Below, in pieces: positions 16,344 through 25,480 of a DNA stretch of 58,292 bases. The notes under the pieces were generated by a model. It was given only the letters and a program-made list of their open reading frames with translations. It searched no databases and was not told the DNA's origin. The translations under genes and the position numbers were made by a program. The first letter of the stretch is position 1; each line of letters starts with the position of its first letter. The stretch comes from an uncultured Pelagibacteraceae bacterium (GTDB lineage: Bacteria > Pseudomonadota > Alphaproteobacteria > Pelagibacterales > Pelagibacteraceae): contig CACMTZ010000001.1 of the NCBI GenBank assembly GCA_902616725.1, positions 165,001 through 223,292 of the forward strand, read 5' to 3'.

Positions 16344-18246
16344 TTTATTTCATATAAACACATCATTTTCTTCAATAGAACGAAAAAATTTAAAAGAAGT
16401 TATTTATAAGTGTTATTGGCCATTATTGAAATTAGTAGAAAAAAATGACTTTAAAATTTCAATTGAAGCCACTGGAAAAAGTTTAATGGATATCAACTCA
16501 TTAGAGCCACTCTGGATATTGAAATTAAAAGAATTAATATTTTTAGAAAAATGTGAATTGATAGGTTCGGGCTATTCGCAAATTATTGCACCCAGCGTTC
16601 CTTTTGAGTTAAATATTAAAAATATAATTTATGGTAATGAGATTTATAAAAAATTATTAAATTTTCAGCCCCAAATTGCTTTGATCAATGAACAAGCTTT
16701 TTCTAATTCATTAATACAGATTTATAAAAAATTTTTTAAAGCAATTGTTATTGATCATCTAAACCATCCTAAATGTGAGAGTGACAATCAAGAACCACAA
16801 ATCTTAATTGACAACTTTGGAAATAAAATCCCGGTAATTTGGTCTAATTCTATTTCATTTCAACGTTTTCAAAGATACATCTTCGGAGATATAAATCAGG
16901 ATGATTATGTAACATATTTAAAAAATTATAATAAGAAATTCTTTTGTTTATATTCAAGTGATGCTGAAATATTTAATTACAGACCAAGAGGTTTGAAATC
17001 AGAAAGACCATTTTATAGTGGAGAATGGGTCAAAATAGATAGTGTATATAAATTTTTTCAAAAAAGTTCAAATTTTAAACTAATTTCTTTTAAGGATTTA
17101 CTTAATGAAATTAATAAAAAAAAAAAAATAAATATGACCTCGATCGTTAACCCCACTATTGTTAAAAAACAAAAAAAATACAATATCAATAGATGGTTAT
17201 TAGCTGGGCGAAATAATATTAGATTGAACACTTTATGTATGAATGCATATAATTCAATCAAACAAAAAAAAAATTCCAAAAAAGATTTTATGAAGTTATG
17301 TGAACTTTGGGGCAGCGACTTTAGAACTTTTGCAACTGATAACAAAATCAGATATTTTTATAAAAATATAAAAAAACTTATAAATAACAAAAAAATTAAA
17401 AAAAATAAATTTTTCTTCAATTCAAAAAATAAATTAGTAAACAAAAGTCAAAAAATTTCTGAGGATAAAAATTATATTTATCACTCTAATTCTAAATATT
17501 CTATTATCTTAAATAAAAAGAAAGGTTTAACAATTGATGGATTTTATAATTATCCTAATCGTTCAAAAAAATTATTTGGAACTATAAAACAAGGAATAAT
17601 CAACTCATCTTTATTTGAAAGTGACTTTTTTTCTACTCATTTTACTATCTTAAACAAATCATCTCTAAAAAGATATTCAGGTTTAAGTGAAAATAAAATA
17701 AGGCTCTTTTCACAAAAAAACTGTTTAATCTTTAGAACAATAGAAAAGGTCGGTAAAAATTGTATTTGTAAAAAGGAAATAGTTTTAAATAACAAAAAAC
17801 CTGAAATTATTATAAATTACAAATTTAAAGATTTGATTTCTAGTTACACAAGATTAAATTTTATTACTTTTGACCCAATTAACTTTTATAGAAAAAAAAT
17901 ATTTGTAAGATCACACTTAGGTGGAAAAATATCAGAAAAATTTGAGTTAGCTGATAAATCATTTAATCATGGATCATTCGTAGAAAATGTTGGAAGTTTG
18001 GTTACAACTAATAATTCAATACCAGCCTCAGATGGAATAATTATCATTGGAGATGATAAAAAAGAGATAAAATTTGAAGTTGACCAAAATCTCTCATGTC
18101 TAGTTCCATTTATCGAATACGAAAAAAAAAAAGGATCTTTCCTATTACGATTGTATTTTTCAGCCAAAGAAAGTGATGAGACTAATTCGGAAATTTTTAT
18201 GAAGAATTTAAGCGCAAGTATCAAAATTAATATTCAAAATAAATGA
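16327..18246 (+). CDS. glycoside hydrolase family 57-like protein
   Basis: This 639-residue protein resembles GH57-like proteins of O-antigen clusters: it starts with a LFHINTSFSSIE segment, then CYWPLLKLVE, ISIEATGKSLMDI, ELIGSGYSQIIAPSVP and ALINEQAFS, the last two holding the acidic residues expected of the retaining barrel. The C-terminal half (about 360-639) is beta-rich, as in the accessory domain of GH57 proteins. No signal peptide is visible, so it probably acts in the cytoplasm, perhaps trimming or transferring glycans on a lipid carrier. Its actual reaction in such clusters is unknown. Its stop overlaps the start of the DegT-type gene by 4 bases. Confidence 0.65.
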   Translation: MKKAYSLFHINTSFSSIERKNLKEVIYKCYWPLLKLVEKNDFKISIEATGKSLMDINSLEPLWILKLKELIFLEKCELIGSGYSQIIAPSVPFELNIKNIIYGNEIYKKLLNFQPQIALINEQAFSNSLIQIYKKFFKAIVIDHLNHPKCESDNQEPQILIDNFGNKIPVIWSNSISFQRFQRYIFGDINQDDYVTYLKNYNKKFFCLYSSDAEIFNYRPRGLKSERPFYSGEWVKIDSVYKFFQKSSNFKLISFKDLLNEINKKKKINMTSIVNPTIVKKQKKYNINRWLLAGRNNIRLNTLCMNAYNSIKQKKNSKKDFMKLCELWGSDFRTFATDNKIRYFYKNIKKLINNKKIKKNKFFFNSKNKLVNKSQKISEDKNYIYHSNSKYSIILNKKKGLTIDGFYNYPNRSKKLFGTIKQGIINSSLFESDFFSTHFTILNKSSLKRYSGLSENKIRLFSQKNCLIFRTIEKVGKNCICKKEIVLNNKKPEIIINYKFKDLISSYTRLNFITFDPINFYRKKIFVRSHLGGKISEKFELADKSFNHGSFVENVGSLVTTNNSIPASDGIIIIGDDKKEIKFEVDQNLSCLVPFIEYEKKKGSFLLRLYFSAKESDETNSEIFMKNLSASIKINIQNK

Positions 18247-19388
18247 TGAAAAAAAAAAAGATAAAATTTGCAACGCCATTGATTTCTTCAAAAGAAAAGA
18301 AAGAAGTATTAAAGGTTCTAGATAGTGGAATTTATTCTCAAGGAAAAAAATGTAAACAATTTGAAAAAAATTTCAAAAAATTCACTAATGCAAAATTCGC
18401 ATCTGCCGTTAATTCTTGTACAAGTGGCATGCATTTATTTTATTTTAGCCTTGGGATAGGCAAGGGAGATGAAGTTATAGTTCCAGCCCAAACACATACT
18501 GCTACAGCTCATGCAGTAGAGTTGACAGGAGCTAAGCCAATTTTTGTAGATTGTAAATTAGACGATGGAAATATTGATTTAAGTAAGATTGAAGAGAAAA
18601 TTAATAAGAGAACAAAAGCTATTTGTATAGTTCACTTTTTAGGTTTTCCTGTTGAAATGGATTATTTAAAAAAGATTAGTAAAAAATATAAAATTTATCT
18701 TCTAGAGGATTGTGCACTTTCATTAGGAGCAAAGTTTAAAAAAATTCATACAGGGCTTTGGGGTGATGCTGGAGTTTTTTCCTTCTATCCAACAAAACAA
18801 ATTACCTCTGGTGAAGGTGGAATGATTATCACTAACAATAAAAAAATTTATAAAAAAATGAGTCTTCAAAAATCTCTAGGGGTTAAGCAATCATTTTTAG
18901 AAAGAAAGATACCAGGTATTTATGACACTGTAGATATAGGTTTTAATTATAGAATGAGTGAAATTCATGCTTCAATAGGTATCGAACAATTAAAAAAATT
19001 CCGAAATTTTTTAAAGAATCGTAAAAAAAATTTTTTCTATCTAAAAGAAAAAATTGAAAAACTAAATAATCTTAAAATTTTATACTCCCAAAAAAAGGAC
19101 TCTATTAATGCATATTATTGCATGAATATTTTATTTTTAGATAAATCTTTGAGGCAAAGAAATGAATTAATTTTAGAATTAGAAAAAAATAATATTGGTG
19201 TTAGTGTGAATTATCCACAGCCTGTTCCAAGAATGAAATATTACAAAAAAAAATATCTTTATAAAAAAAAACAATTTCTTAACGCTGAAGCTATAAGTGA
19301 TAAATCTATTTCAATACCCCTTGGACCACACCTAAAAACAAAAGACCTTAATCATATAGTTAATACACTTAAAAAAATACTTACTTAA
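18243..19388 (+). CDS. DegT/DnrJ/EryC1/StrS-family PLP aminotransferase
   Basis: A 381-residue sugar aminotransferase that would convert a nucleotide 3- or 4-keto sugar to an amino sugar with glutamate. SGIYSQGKKCKQFE near the start, NSCTSGMHLFYF (PLP phosphate contact), VPAQTHTATAHAVELTGA, LLEDCALSLGA (the Asp pairs with the pyridine nitrogen) and the Schiff-base Lys185 in FYPTKQITSGEGG are all present. Lys at this position excludes an RfbH-type 3-dehydrase, which has His. It may serve as the PseC-like step with PseB at 26180 or the Per-type step of another sugar. A 5-base gap leads to the ABC transporter gene. Confidence 0.88.
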   Translation: MMKKKKIKFATPLISSKEKKEVLKVLDSGIYSQGKKCKQFEKNFKKFTNAKFASAVNSCTSGMHLFYFSLGIGKGDEVIVPAQTHTATAHAVELTGAKPIFVDCKLDDGNIDLSKIEEKINKRTKAICIVHFLGFPVEMDYLKKISKKYKIYLLEDCALSLGAKFKKIHTGLWGDAGVFSFYPTKQITSGEGGMIITNNKKIYKKMSLQKSLGVKQSFLERKIPGIYDTVDIGFNYRMSEIHASIGIEQLKKFRNFLKNRKKNFFYLKEKIEKLNNLKILYSQKKDSINAYYCMNILFLDKSLRQRNELILELEKNNIGVSVNYPQPVPRMKYYKKKYLYKKKQFLNAEAISDKSISIPLGPHLKTKDLNHIVNTLKKILT

Positions 19389-19393
19389 TATTA

Positions 19394-21106
19394 ATGACAA
19401 TTTTGAGAATAATTAAATTACTTGATCAAAGGCAAACTTTTATATTTTTGTTATTTTTTCTTTTGTCTATTATTTCAATGTTACTTGAAACAATAAGTAT
19501 CGGTTTATTAATACCATTTATTTCGACAATAATTTCCGATGTGGAGTCAACAAGATTTTTAAAATTATATAATTTCCTAGAATTTAACAAAAAATCAAAA
19601 GAAGAAATTTTATTTTCAATTGCAATTATAATTTTGATTATACAGACAATTAAAAGTATTTTCCTTACATATTATTCTTTTTTAGAGCAAAAATTTCTTA
19701 CTACTATTAGAGCAGAGATTTCGAATAAACTTTTCAAGATTTATCTAAATAAACCGATTGATTACTATTTAAATAATAATTCTTCCCAGTTTATAAGAAA
19801 TATTCAGGATTCAGATGTTATCAGGATGCTTCTGAGAAATATCATTCAGTTAATTAAGGAATTAATTTTATTTTTAGGTTTATCTTTATTTGTAATTATT
19901 TTTGAACCAACCGGTTCAGGTTTGGTTGTGGTGGGGCTTATTATGATCGGATATATATTTACTAAATATATAAATAAAAAAGCAAAAATATGGGGAAAGA
20001 TAAGGCAGAGGAATGCTGGTCTTTCAATCAAGATTAATAACGAAGCTTTTAAATTAATTAAAGAAATTAAAATCTATAAAAAATTTAAATTTTTCTTACA
20101 GAGGTTTTATAAATCTAATTCAAATATTCGTTATTCGGAATTTAGACAAAACTTTTTTAACTCACTCCCAAGATTATGGCTAGAATGGTTATTAATTTTG
20201 ACTTTCTCAATATTAGTTTTTTATTTTATTTTAATTAATCGTTCAGCAGAAGAAATTTTGGTATCGCTAGTAATATTTGCTGCTGTTGGAATAAAATTGA
20301 TCCCATCTCTCTCAAAGTTAATAAATTCAATACAAATTTTGAGTTATTATGACTCTGTTGTTCATACGATCTATCGTTTATTCAAATTGAAAAAAGAGAA
20401 TATAAATTCAAATAAAGTAAACCAAAACTTAAATATTCAGAATATTTCTTTAAGAAACTTAAAATTTTTTTACAAAGATAAAAAAAAAATTACCCTTGAT
20501 AAAGTGAACTTTAAATTTAAAAAAAATACTATTTATGGAATAACCGGAGATAGCGGAGTAGGAAAGACAACTCTAATTAATATTATATTGGGTTTATTGT
20601 GTCCAGTGAAGGGGGGCGTTTTTGTTAATGAAAAAATTAATATTCTTGAAAAAATTGACCTTTGGCATCAAAATATTGGCTATGTTCAACAAAATTACTC
20701 ACTAATTGATGATACAATTAGAAATAATATTGTTTTCGGATTGAACAATAGTCAAATAAACAAAAAAAATTTTAAATATGCAGTTAAAAATTCAAGAATT
20801 TTAGATTTTCTTAAATCTAAGAAAGATATTTTTTTGAAAAAAGTTGGCGAAAATGGTGACAATATATCAGGCGGACAAAAACAAAGAGTAGCTTTAGCAA
20901 GAGCATTATATAATAAGCCAAATATTTTGATTTTAGATGAATTCACAAGCTCTTTAGATCCTAAGCTAGAAAAAAAAATTATGAATGAAATTAAAAAATT
21001 AAGAAAAAATAAATTTATTTTTATTGTTTCACATAAAAAATCTACACTAAAAGTCTGTGATGTAATTCTAAAAATTGAAAATAAGAAGTTAAAACAAATT
21101 CAATAA
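19394..21106 (+). CDS. ABC transporter with fused membrane and ATPase domains (PglK/MsbA-like flippase)
   Basis: This 570-residue half-transporter has about six membrane helices in residues 15-310 and an ATPase domain from about 345. Walker A is GDSGVGKTTL (about 385-394), the signature ISGGQKQR, and Walker B ILILDEFTSSLD, followed by the switch His in VSHK. Organisation and size match PglK/WlaB, which flips lipid-linked oligosaccharides across the inner membrane, and MsbA. It is the only flippase candidate in the island; no Wzx was recognised. It ends the third block, with 8 bases before the convergent sulfotransferase gene. Confidence 0.85.
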   Translation: MTILRIIKLLDQRQTFIFLLFFLLSIISMLLETISIGLLIPFISTIISDVESTRFLKLYNFLEFNKKSKEEILFSIAIIILIIQTIKSIFLTYYSFLEQKFLTTIRAEISNKLFKIYLNKPIDYYLNNNSSQFIRNIQDSDVIRMLLRNIIQLIKELILFLGLSLFVIIFEPTGSGLVVVGLIMIGYIFTKYINKKAKIWGKIRQRNAGLSIKINNEAFKLIKEIKIYKKFKFFLQRFYKSNSNIRYSEFRQNFFNSLPRLWLEWLLILTFSILVFYFILINRSAEEILVSLVIFAAVGIKLIPSLSKLINSIQILSYYDSVVHTIYRLFKLKKENINSNKVNQNLNIQNISLRNLKFFYKDKKKITLDKVNFKFKKNTIYGITGDSGVGKTTLINIILGLLCPVKGGVFVNEKINILEKIDLWHQNIGYVQQNYSLIDDTIRNNIVFGLNNSQINKKNFKYAVKNSRILDFLKSKKDIFLKKVGENGDNISGGQKQRVALARALYNKPNILILDEFTSSLDPKLEKKIMNEIKKLRKNKFIFIVSHKKSTLKVCDVILKIENKKLKQIQ

Positions 21107-21114
21107 AAAAATTA

Positions 21115-22104
21115 TTAAAAATAATCCAGTTTTTCAAGATCGATATTCAAATTTTTTGCTAATTTCTTGTTAGAATCTTTATAAAGATTTTTTATTTTTA
21201 TGACTTGATCATTATTTAAAGTAATTACGTTTTTATAAGAAATTTTAGGATTTAAATACTTTTTCAGAAATCTGAGTTTTCTAAAGTTTTTTTTATAAAA
21301 ATTGTTTCTTCTCAAGAAAAAAAAATGCATGTTTGAAACCATACTCATCACAGAGCTTCTAAAATCAAAAGTTCTTACTTTATATTTTATTTGATCATTA
21401 ACATTTATTGAGTTTACATTATGGTTACTCCAGTCAAGGTCATTTAATTTTACTTTTAAGAAATCTTCCAATTTTTGAATATAGGAAGATTTATTTAAAC
21501 TTAGTTCCTCTATAGGGAGTATTAAAATTTCTGAATTGAAATTATTTTTTATTCTCTCAATTAACTCGTCATAAAAAAATATCCTTTTCAGATCTTCTTC
21601 AATCTCTAGCAATTCAATGAAATTTGAGAGAGAGCCAAAATTTTTTTTTTGTCTAAAATTATCAAAAGCATATAATGAGGGAACCAAATCATGTTGTCTT
21701 CTTATAGACACAATAAACTTTAAATTTAAGGAAAATTCTTTTTTAAGAATATCTATTATTTCTTTCAATAAATAAATATTAAAATACCCAAAATAATTTA
21801 TTCGATCAAAAATACATTCATCAGATAATATAAAATTTTCGATTTTAGTACCATGTAAAATTTTTTTTAAGTAATTTGAATATTGTTCTATAGCACGTGA
21901 AAAATTTAGAGGATAGATTTGATCAAAAGAATATTTTGGTATAAATAATTTTGTTTGTAATTCTTTTATTTCAGGATATTGACTAGTTTTGAAAGGTTTG
22001 CTTAAACAAATAAAATTAATTTTAGAAAAAATTTTTTCTTGTAACAAAGTAGAGCCCGTTTTCCCATATCCAGGGTGAATGTAAAGATTTACATTTTTTT
22101 TCAT
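21115..22104 (-). CDS. sulfotransferase-like protein
   Basis: This 329-residue protein begins LYIHPGYGKTGSTLLQEKIF, the PAPS-binding P-loop form of the sulfotransferase superfamily. The second site, FIVSIRRQHDLVPSLYAFD (about 135-153), fits the 3'-phosphate-binding segment. The remainder is poorly conserved. It stands alone on the reverse strand between two forward blocks and so needs its own promoter, which would lie around 22105-22180. Acceptor unknown; probably a sugar in the surface polymer. Confidence 0.72.
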   Translation of the reverse strand: MKKNVNLYIHPGYGKTGSTLLQEKIFSKINFICLSKPFKTSQYPEIKELQTKLFIPKYSFDQIYPLNFSRAIEQYSNYLKKILHGTKIENFILSDECIFDRINYFGYFNIYLLKEIIDILKKEFSLNLKFIVSIRRQHDLVPSLYAFDNFRQKKNFGSLSNFIELLEIEEDLKRIFFYDELIERIKNNFNSEILILPIEELSLNKSSYIQKLEDFLKVKLNDLDWSNHNVNSINVNDQIKYKVRTFDFRSSVMSMVSNMHFFFLRRNNFYKKNFRKLRFLKKYLNPKISYKNVITLNNDQVIKIKNLYKDSNKKLAKNLNIDLEKLDYF

Positions 22105-22134
22105 CTAAAGTTGTTGATTTTAATCTGCAAATAT

Positions 22135-22147
22135 TTATTAGTATAAT
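22135..22147 (+). promoter_or_regulatory. promoter-like element TTATTAGTATAAT
   Basis: A perfect -10 hexamer TATAAT (22142-22147) lies in the gap before the epimerase gene, preceded by TTATTAG. Nearly the same block occurs at 26133-26146 and 33419-33431, each just upstream of a forward gene group. There is no clear -35 at normal spacing (TTGATT at 22114-22119 is 22 bases away). In such AT-rich DNA this is suggestive only. Confidence 0.35.
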
Positions 22148-22206
22148 TTTTATAACAAATTACTATATTTTTTTAATAATTGAAATATTCTTTAAATCGA
22201 AAATTA

Positions 22207-23208
22207 ATGAATAGAAATAACAAAAAAATTTTAATCACCGGTGCAGCAGGTTTTATTGGTTTCCATTTGGTCAAAAAGATGACTTCTTTAGGTTTCAAAG
22301 TAGTTGGAATTGATAATTTAAACCAGAATTATGACAAAAAAATAAAAAAAGATAGAGTCAAATTTCTAAATAATAACATCAAAAAAAAATTTTTTACTTT
22401 TTTAAAATGTAATATTGATAAAAAAAATCAACTTAAAAAACTTTATAAATATAAGTTTGACTATGTTATCCACTTAGCAGCTCAGCCAGGTGTAAGATAT
22501 TCGTTGTTAGAGCCAGAAATTGTGTTTGAGAGTAATATAAGAGGATTCTTTAATATATTGGAAATTGTAAAAAAAAATAGAGTTCAACATTTTATGTATG
22601 CAAGTTCTAGCAGTGTTTATGGAGGAAATACTAAATTACCCTTTAGCGAGACTGATATAGTAGATAGTCCACTGAATTTATATGCTGCAACAAAAAAATG
22701 TAATGAACTTTTAGCTTATGCTTTTAGCCATATAAATAAAATTAGATCTACAGGATTACGTTTCTTTTCGGTATACGGTCCTTGGGGAAGACCTGATATG
22801 GCATATTATTTTTTTTGTAAAAAAATACTTCAAAACAAAAAAATTGAAGTATTTAATAATGGTAAGCATAAAAGAGATTTCACATACATTGATGAAGTAA
22901 TCCAATCAATTGCAAAGATCTTAAAATCAAAAGAACTGAGAAAGAGAAAACTACATAATGTAATCAACATAGGTCGAAATAAAAAAATCGAACTTATGAA
23001 ACTTATTCATTATCTTGAATTTTATTTAAAAAAAAAAGCAAATATAACTTTTACTAAAAGACAAGAAGCCGACATGCTAGAAACTTATGCTGATATTAGA
23101 TTTTTGAGGAAGTTTGATAAAAAATTTAAATCAACAGATTTTAAGGCAGGTATTAAAAAGTTTGTTCAATGGTTTAAAGAATATCATAAAAATGATTTTA
23201 ATTTCTAA
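22207..23208 (+). CDS. UDP-glucuronate 4-epimerase-like NAD-dependent epimerase
   Basis: A 333-residue extended SDR when started at the ATG 22207; a TTG nine codons upstream gives a longer but unlikely N-terminus. KKILITGAAGFIGFHLV, GIDNLNQNYD, VIHLAAQPGVRYSL (the APGVRYS-type block marks UDP-glucuronate epimerases), YASSSSVYGG, YAATKK, RFFSVYGPWGRPDMA and RDFTYIDE form an almost complete family fingerprint. It would interconvert UDP-glucuronate and UDP-galacturonate. It begins the fourth forward block and directly abuts the next gene. Confidence 0.87.
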   Translation: MNRNNKKILITGAAGFIGFHLVKKMTSLGFKVVGIDNLNQNYDKKIKKDRVKFLNNNIKKKFFTFLKCNIDKKNQLKKLYKYKFDYVIHLAAQPGVRYSLLEPEIVFESNIRGFFNILEIVKKNRVQHFMYASSSSVYGGNTKLPFSETDIVDSPLNLYAATKKCNELLAYAFSHINKIRSTGLRFFSVYGPWGRPDMAYYFFCKKILQNKKIEVFNNGKHKRDFTYIDEVIQSIAKILKSKELRKRKLHNVINIGRNKKIELMKLIHYLEFYLKKKANITFTKRQEADMLETYADIRFLRKFDKKFKSTDFKAGIKKFVQWFKEYHKNDFNF

Positions 23209-24411
23209 ATGAAAAAAAAAATCATTTTTGTACAATCATTTAAGTTTTTAGATTTTCATTATAACTTATATGAAATTAATGAACTTAAAAAAAATTTTGA
23301 CGTTGAATGTTTTGACCTAACATCAATCAAAAATAATAAAATAGATTTGCACTATAGATATTTAAAAAATAAATCCAAAATTTCAACATTTAAAGAAATC
23401 TCTTTTTTTAAAAAAAAAATTCTGGAACTACATGATAAATACAAGGGAAACTTAGTTATATGTTTCCTTCACTTTCCCACAACATTCTCTGAACTTTTTA
23501 TTTATTTTCTTTTGATAAGAAAAAAGGTCAACCTTTGTATTTTTCACTTTAATAATTTTATGCCTTTACATTTAAGTAAAAAATTTAAGTTCATGGATCG
23601 TTTAATTTATGCTTTAAAGAGACTTTTTACTAGACCACGTCAAATTATAAATCAAAGAAAAATATTAATGATTCATTTTATAATTAAAATATTATTTAGT
23701 AAAATTTATCCTAAATATATTTTTGTAAATTCAAATGAATATTTTTTAGAATATAAAAAAAAATTTAAAAATATAAAGATACATAGATTACATGATTGGG
23801 ATGGTTCAAATTTTATCCGATCGGAAAAAAAATTAAACTCAAAAAAAAAAAATTTAGCAACCTACTTAAGTGCCTTTTCTCTTAATTCAGCAAGTGACTC
23901 CGCACACTTTAATGTAGGTAGACAGGAAAATTCAAAAATTGTTTTACAAAGCGTAGATAAGTTTTTTTCGAAACTTGAGAAAAAATTTAGATTAAAAGTT
24001 CAAATTGCAAAACATCCAAGAGAAGAAGAAAATTTTATGTCACCAATTTATAAAGGAAAAAAAAGGTATGCATCGAAATTTCACACAAGAGAATTAGTTC
24101 AAAGTTCAAGACTTGTAATTACCACCATGTCTTCTGCTGTGTCTTATGCTGCATTATTAAAAAAACCTTTATTATTTATCATAACTAATGAACATTTTAA
24201 AAATGTATCATTGATAAATTCTACAAAAGCTATTTCAAAATTTTTTGATAGTGATTTAATCAATATTGATTTAAATAAAGATTATAAAATTAATTTTAAA
24301 TTAAAAAATTTAACAAAAAAAAGATATAAACATTTTGCTAAAAATTATTTAATTTCTGAAAAATATAGAAAGATGCCTAATTGTGAAATTTTAACTAAGA
24401 TTTTCAAATAA
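23209..24411 (+). CDS. putative GT-B-like surface polysaccharide protein, unassigned
   Basis: A 400-residue cytosolic-looking protein I cannot name. A first half rich in Phe/Lys (IIFVQSFKFLDFHYN) is followed by a segment that looks like the donor-binding half of GT-B enzymes: YIFVNSNEYF, QIAKHPREEENF around 265-276, then SRLVITTMSSAVSYAALLKKP. The HP and SSA...K spacing also appears in the proteins at 11658 and 40379. It directly follows the epimerase stop and is 1 base before the NeuB-like gene, so a glycosyltransferase acting on that sugar is plausible. Confidence 0.5.
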   Translation: MKKKIIFVQSFKFLDFHYNLYEINELKKNFDVECFDLTSIKNNKIDLHYRYLKNKSKISTFKEISFFKKKILELHDKYKGNLVICFLHFPTTFSELFIYFLLIRKKVNLCIFHFNNFMPLHLSKKFKFMDRLIYALKRLFTRPRQIINQRKILMIHFIIKILFSKIYPKYIFVNSNEYFLEYKKKFKNIKIHRLHDWDGSNFIRSEKKLNSKKKNLATYLSAFSLNSASDSAHFNVGRQENSKIVLQSVDKFFSKLEKKFRLKVQIAKHPREEENFMSPIYKGKKRYASKFHTRELVQSSRLVITTMSSAVSYAALLKKPLLFIITNEHFKNVSLINSTKAISKFFDSDLINIDLNKDYKINFKLKNLTKKRYKHFAKNYLISEKYRKMPNCEILTKIFK

Positions 24412-24412
24412 T

Positions 24413-25480
24413 ATGCAAATCAAATTTGGAAAAAAAATTATTTCAAAAAAATCTAAGACTTATTTCATAGCTGATATAGCTGCTAATCATGATGGAAAAC
24501 TCTCTAGAGCAAAAAAATTAATCAGATTATGTGCTAAAGCTGGTGCCGATGCTGCTAAATTTCAACATTTTAAAGCTGAAACTATTGTAAGTGATCAGGG
24601 TTTTAAAAAATTAGGTAAAATAACTCATCAAAAAAATTGGAAAGATAGTGTTTTCGAAACTTATCAAAAAGCGAGTATTAATCCAAATTGGACGCCTATA
24701 CTTTTTGAAGAATGTAAGAAAAATAAAATTGATTTTTTAACTTCTCCGTACGACTTAAGTTATGTTGATGAGGTAAGAAAATATATACCCGCATACAAGA
24801 TAGGTTCAGGGGATATTACCTGGAAAGAAATAATAACAAAGATATCAAAAAAAAGAAAGCCAGTGCTTTTAGCAACTGGTGCTTCAAATTTTGATGACGT
24901 TAAAAAAACAGTAAATCAAATTTTAAAATATAATAAGCAAGTTTGTGTAATGCAATGTAATACTAATTATACAAATAGTTTGAAAAATTTTGAAAATATT
25001 AATTTAAACGTTTTAAGGTTATATAAAAAATTCTTTAAAGAAAAAATAATTCTTGGACTAAGCGATCATACACCTGGGAATGTAAGTGTTCTAGGGGCAG
25101 TTGCCTTGGGTGCAAAAATAATTGAAAAACATTTTACAGACGATAATGATCGTTATGGCCCCGATCATAAATTTTCTATGAATTTTTCGACATGGAAAGA
25201 AATGGTGGATCAAACAAGAATTCTAGAAAAGACCATGGGCGATGGTATTAAAAAAATAGAAAAAAATGAAAAACAGTCAGTGATAGTCCAAAGAAGAGGA
25301 GCCTGGCTAACAAAAGATGTAAAAAAAAATGAAAATCTAACTAAAGATAAAATTATTTTCTTACGACCTTGCCCAAGAAACTCAATTGATATATTTAACA
25401 TAAATAAATTTATTGGAAGAAAATTTAGATATAATATGAGTAAAAATTCATTAATTACAAAAAAATGTTTGATGAAATAG
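24413..25480 (+). CDS. N-acetylneuraminate/pseudaminate synthase family protein (complete, with SAF domain)
   Basis: This 355-residue protein has the full NeuB/PseI plan. The barrel (1-280) carries FIADIAANHDG, AAKFQHF, LTSPYD, YKIGSGDITW, LLATGASNFDDV, MQCNTNYT, LGLSDHTPG, IIEKHFT (with the conserved His) and GPDHKFSM. A C-terminal SAF/antifreeze domain follows (QRRGAWLTKDVKKNE, LRPCPRNSID). It should condense phosphoenolpyruvate with an N-acetylated sugar to give a nine-carbon acid. Of the three NeuB-family genes here it is the only one that looks fully competent. The following glycosyltransferase gene begins inside its last 16 bases. Confidence 0.87.
   Translation: MQIKFGKKIISKKSKTYFIADIAANHDGKLSRAKKLIRLCAKAGADAAKFQHFKAETIVSDQGFKKLGKITHQKNWKDSVFETYQKASINPNWTPILFEECKKNKIDFLTSPYDLSYVDEVRKYIPAYKIGSGDITWKEIITKISKKRKPVLLATGASNFDDVKKTVNQILKYNKQVCVMQCNTNYTNSLKNFENINLNVLRLYKKFFKEKIILGLSDHTPGNVSVLGAVALGAKIIEKHFTDDNDRYGPDHKFSMNFSTWKEMVDQTRILEKTMGDGIKKIEKNEKQSVIVQRRGAWLTKDVKKNENLTKDKIIFLRPCPRNSIDIFNINKFIGRKFRYNMSKNSLITKKCLMK

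Noticed and set aside
17065..17079. Further palindrome-like sequence (GTTCAAATTTTAAAC)
   Set aside because: It is imperfect and lies inside the GH57-like coding sequence, as do other single GTTCAA or TTGAAC half-sites; expected by chance in AT-rich DNA.
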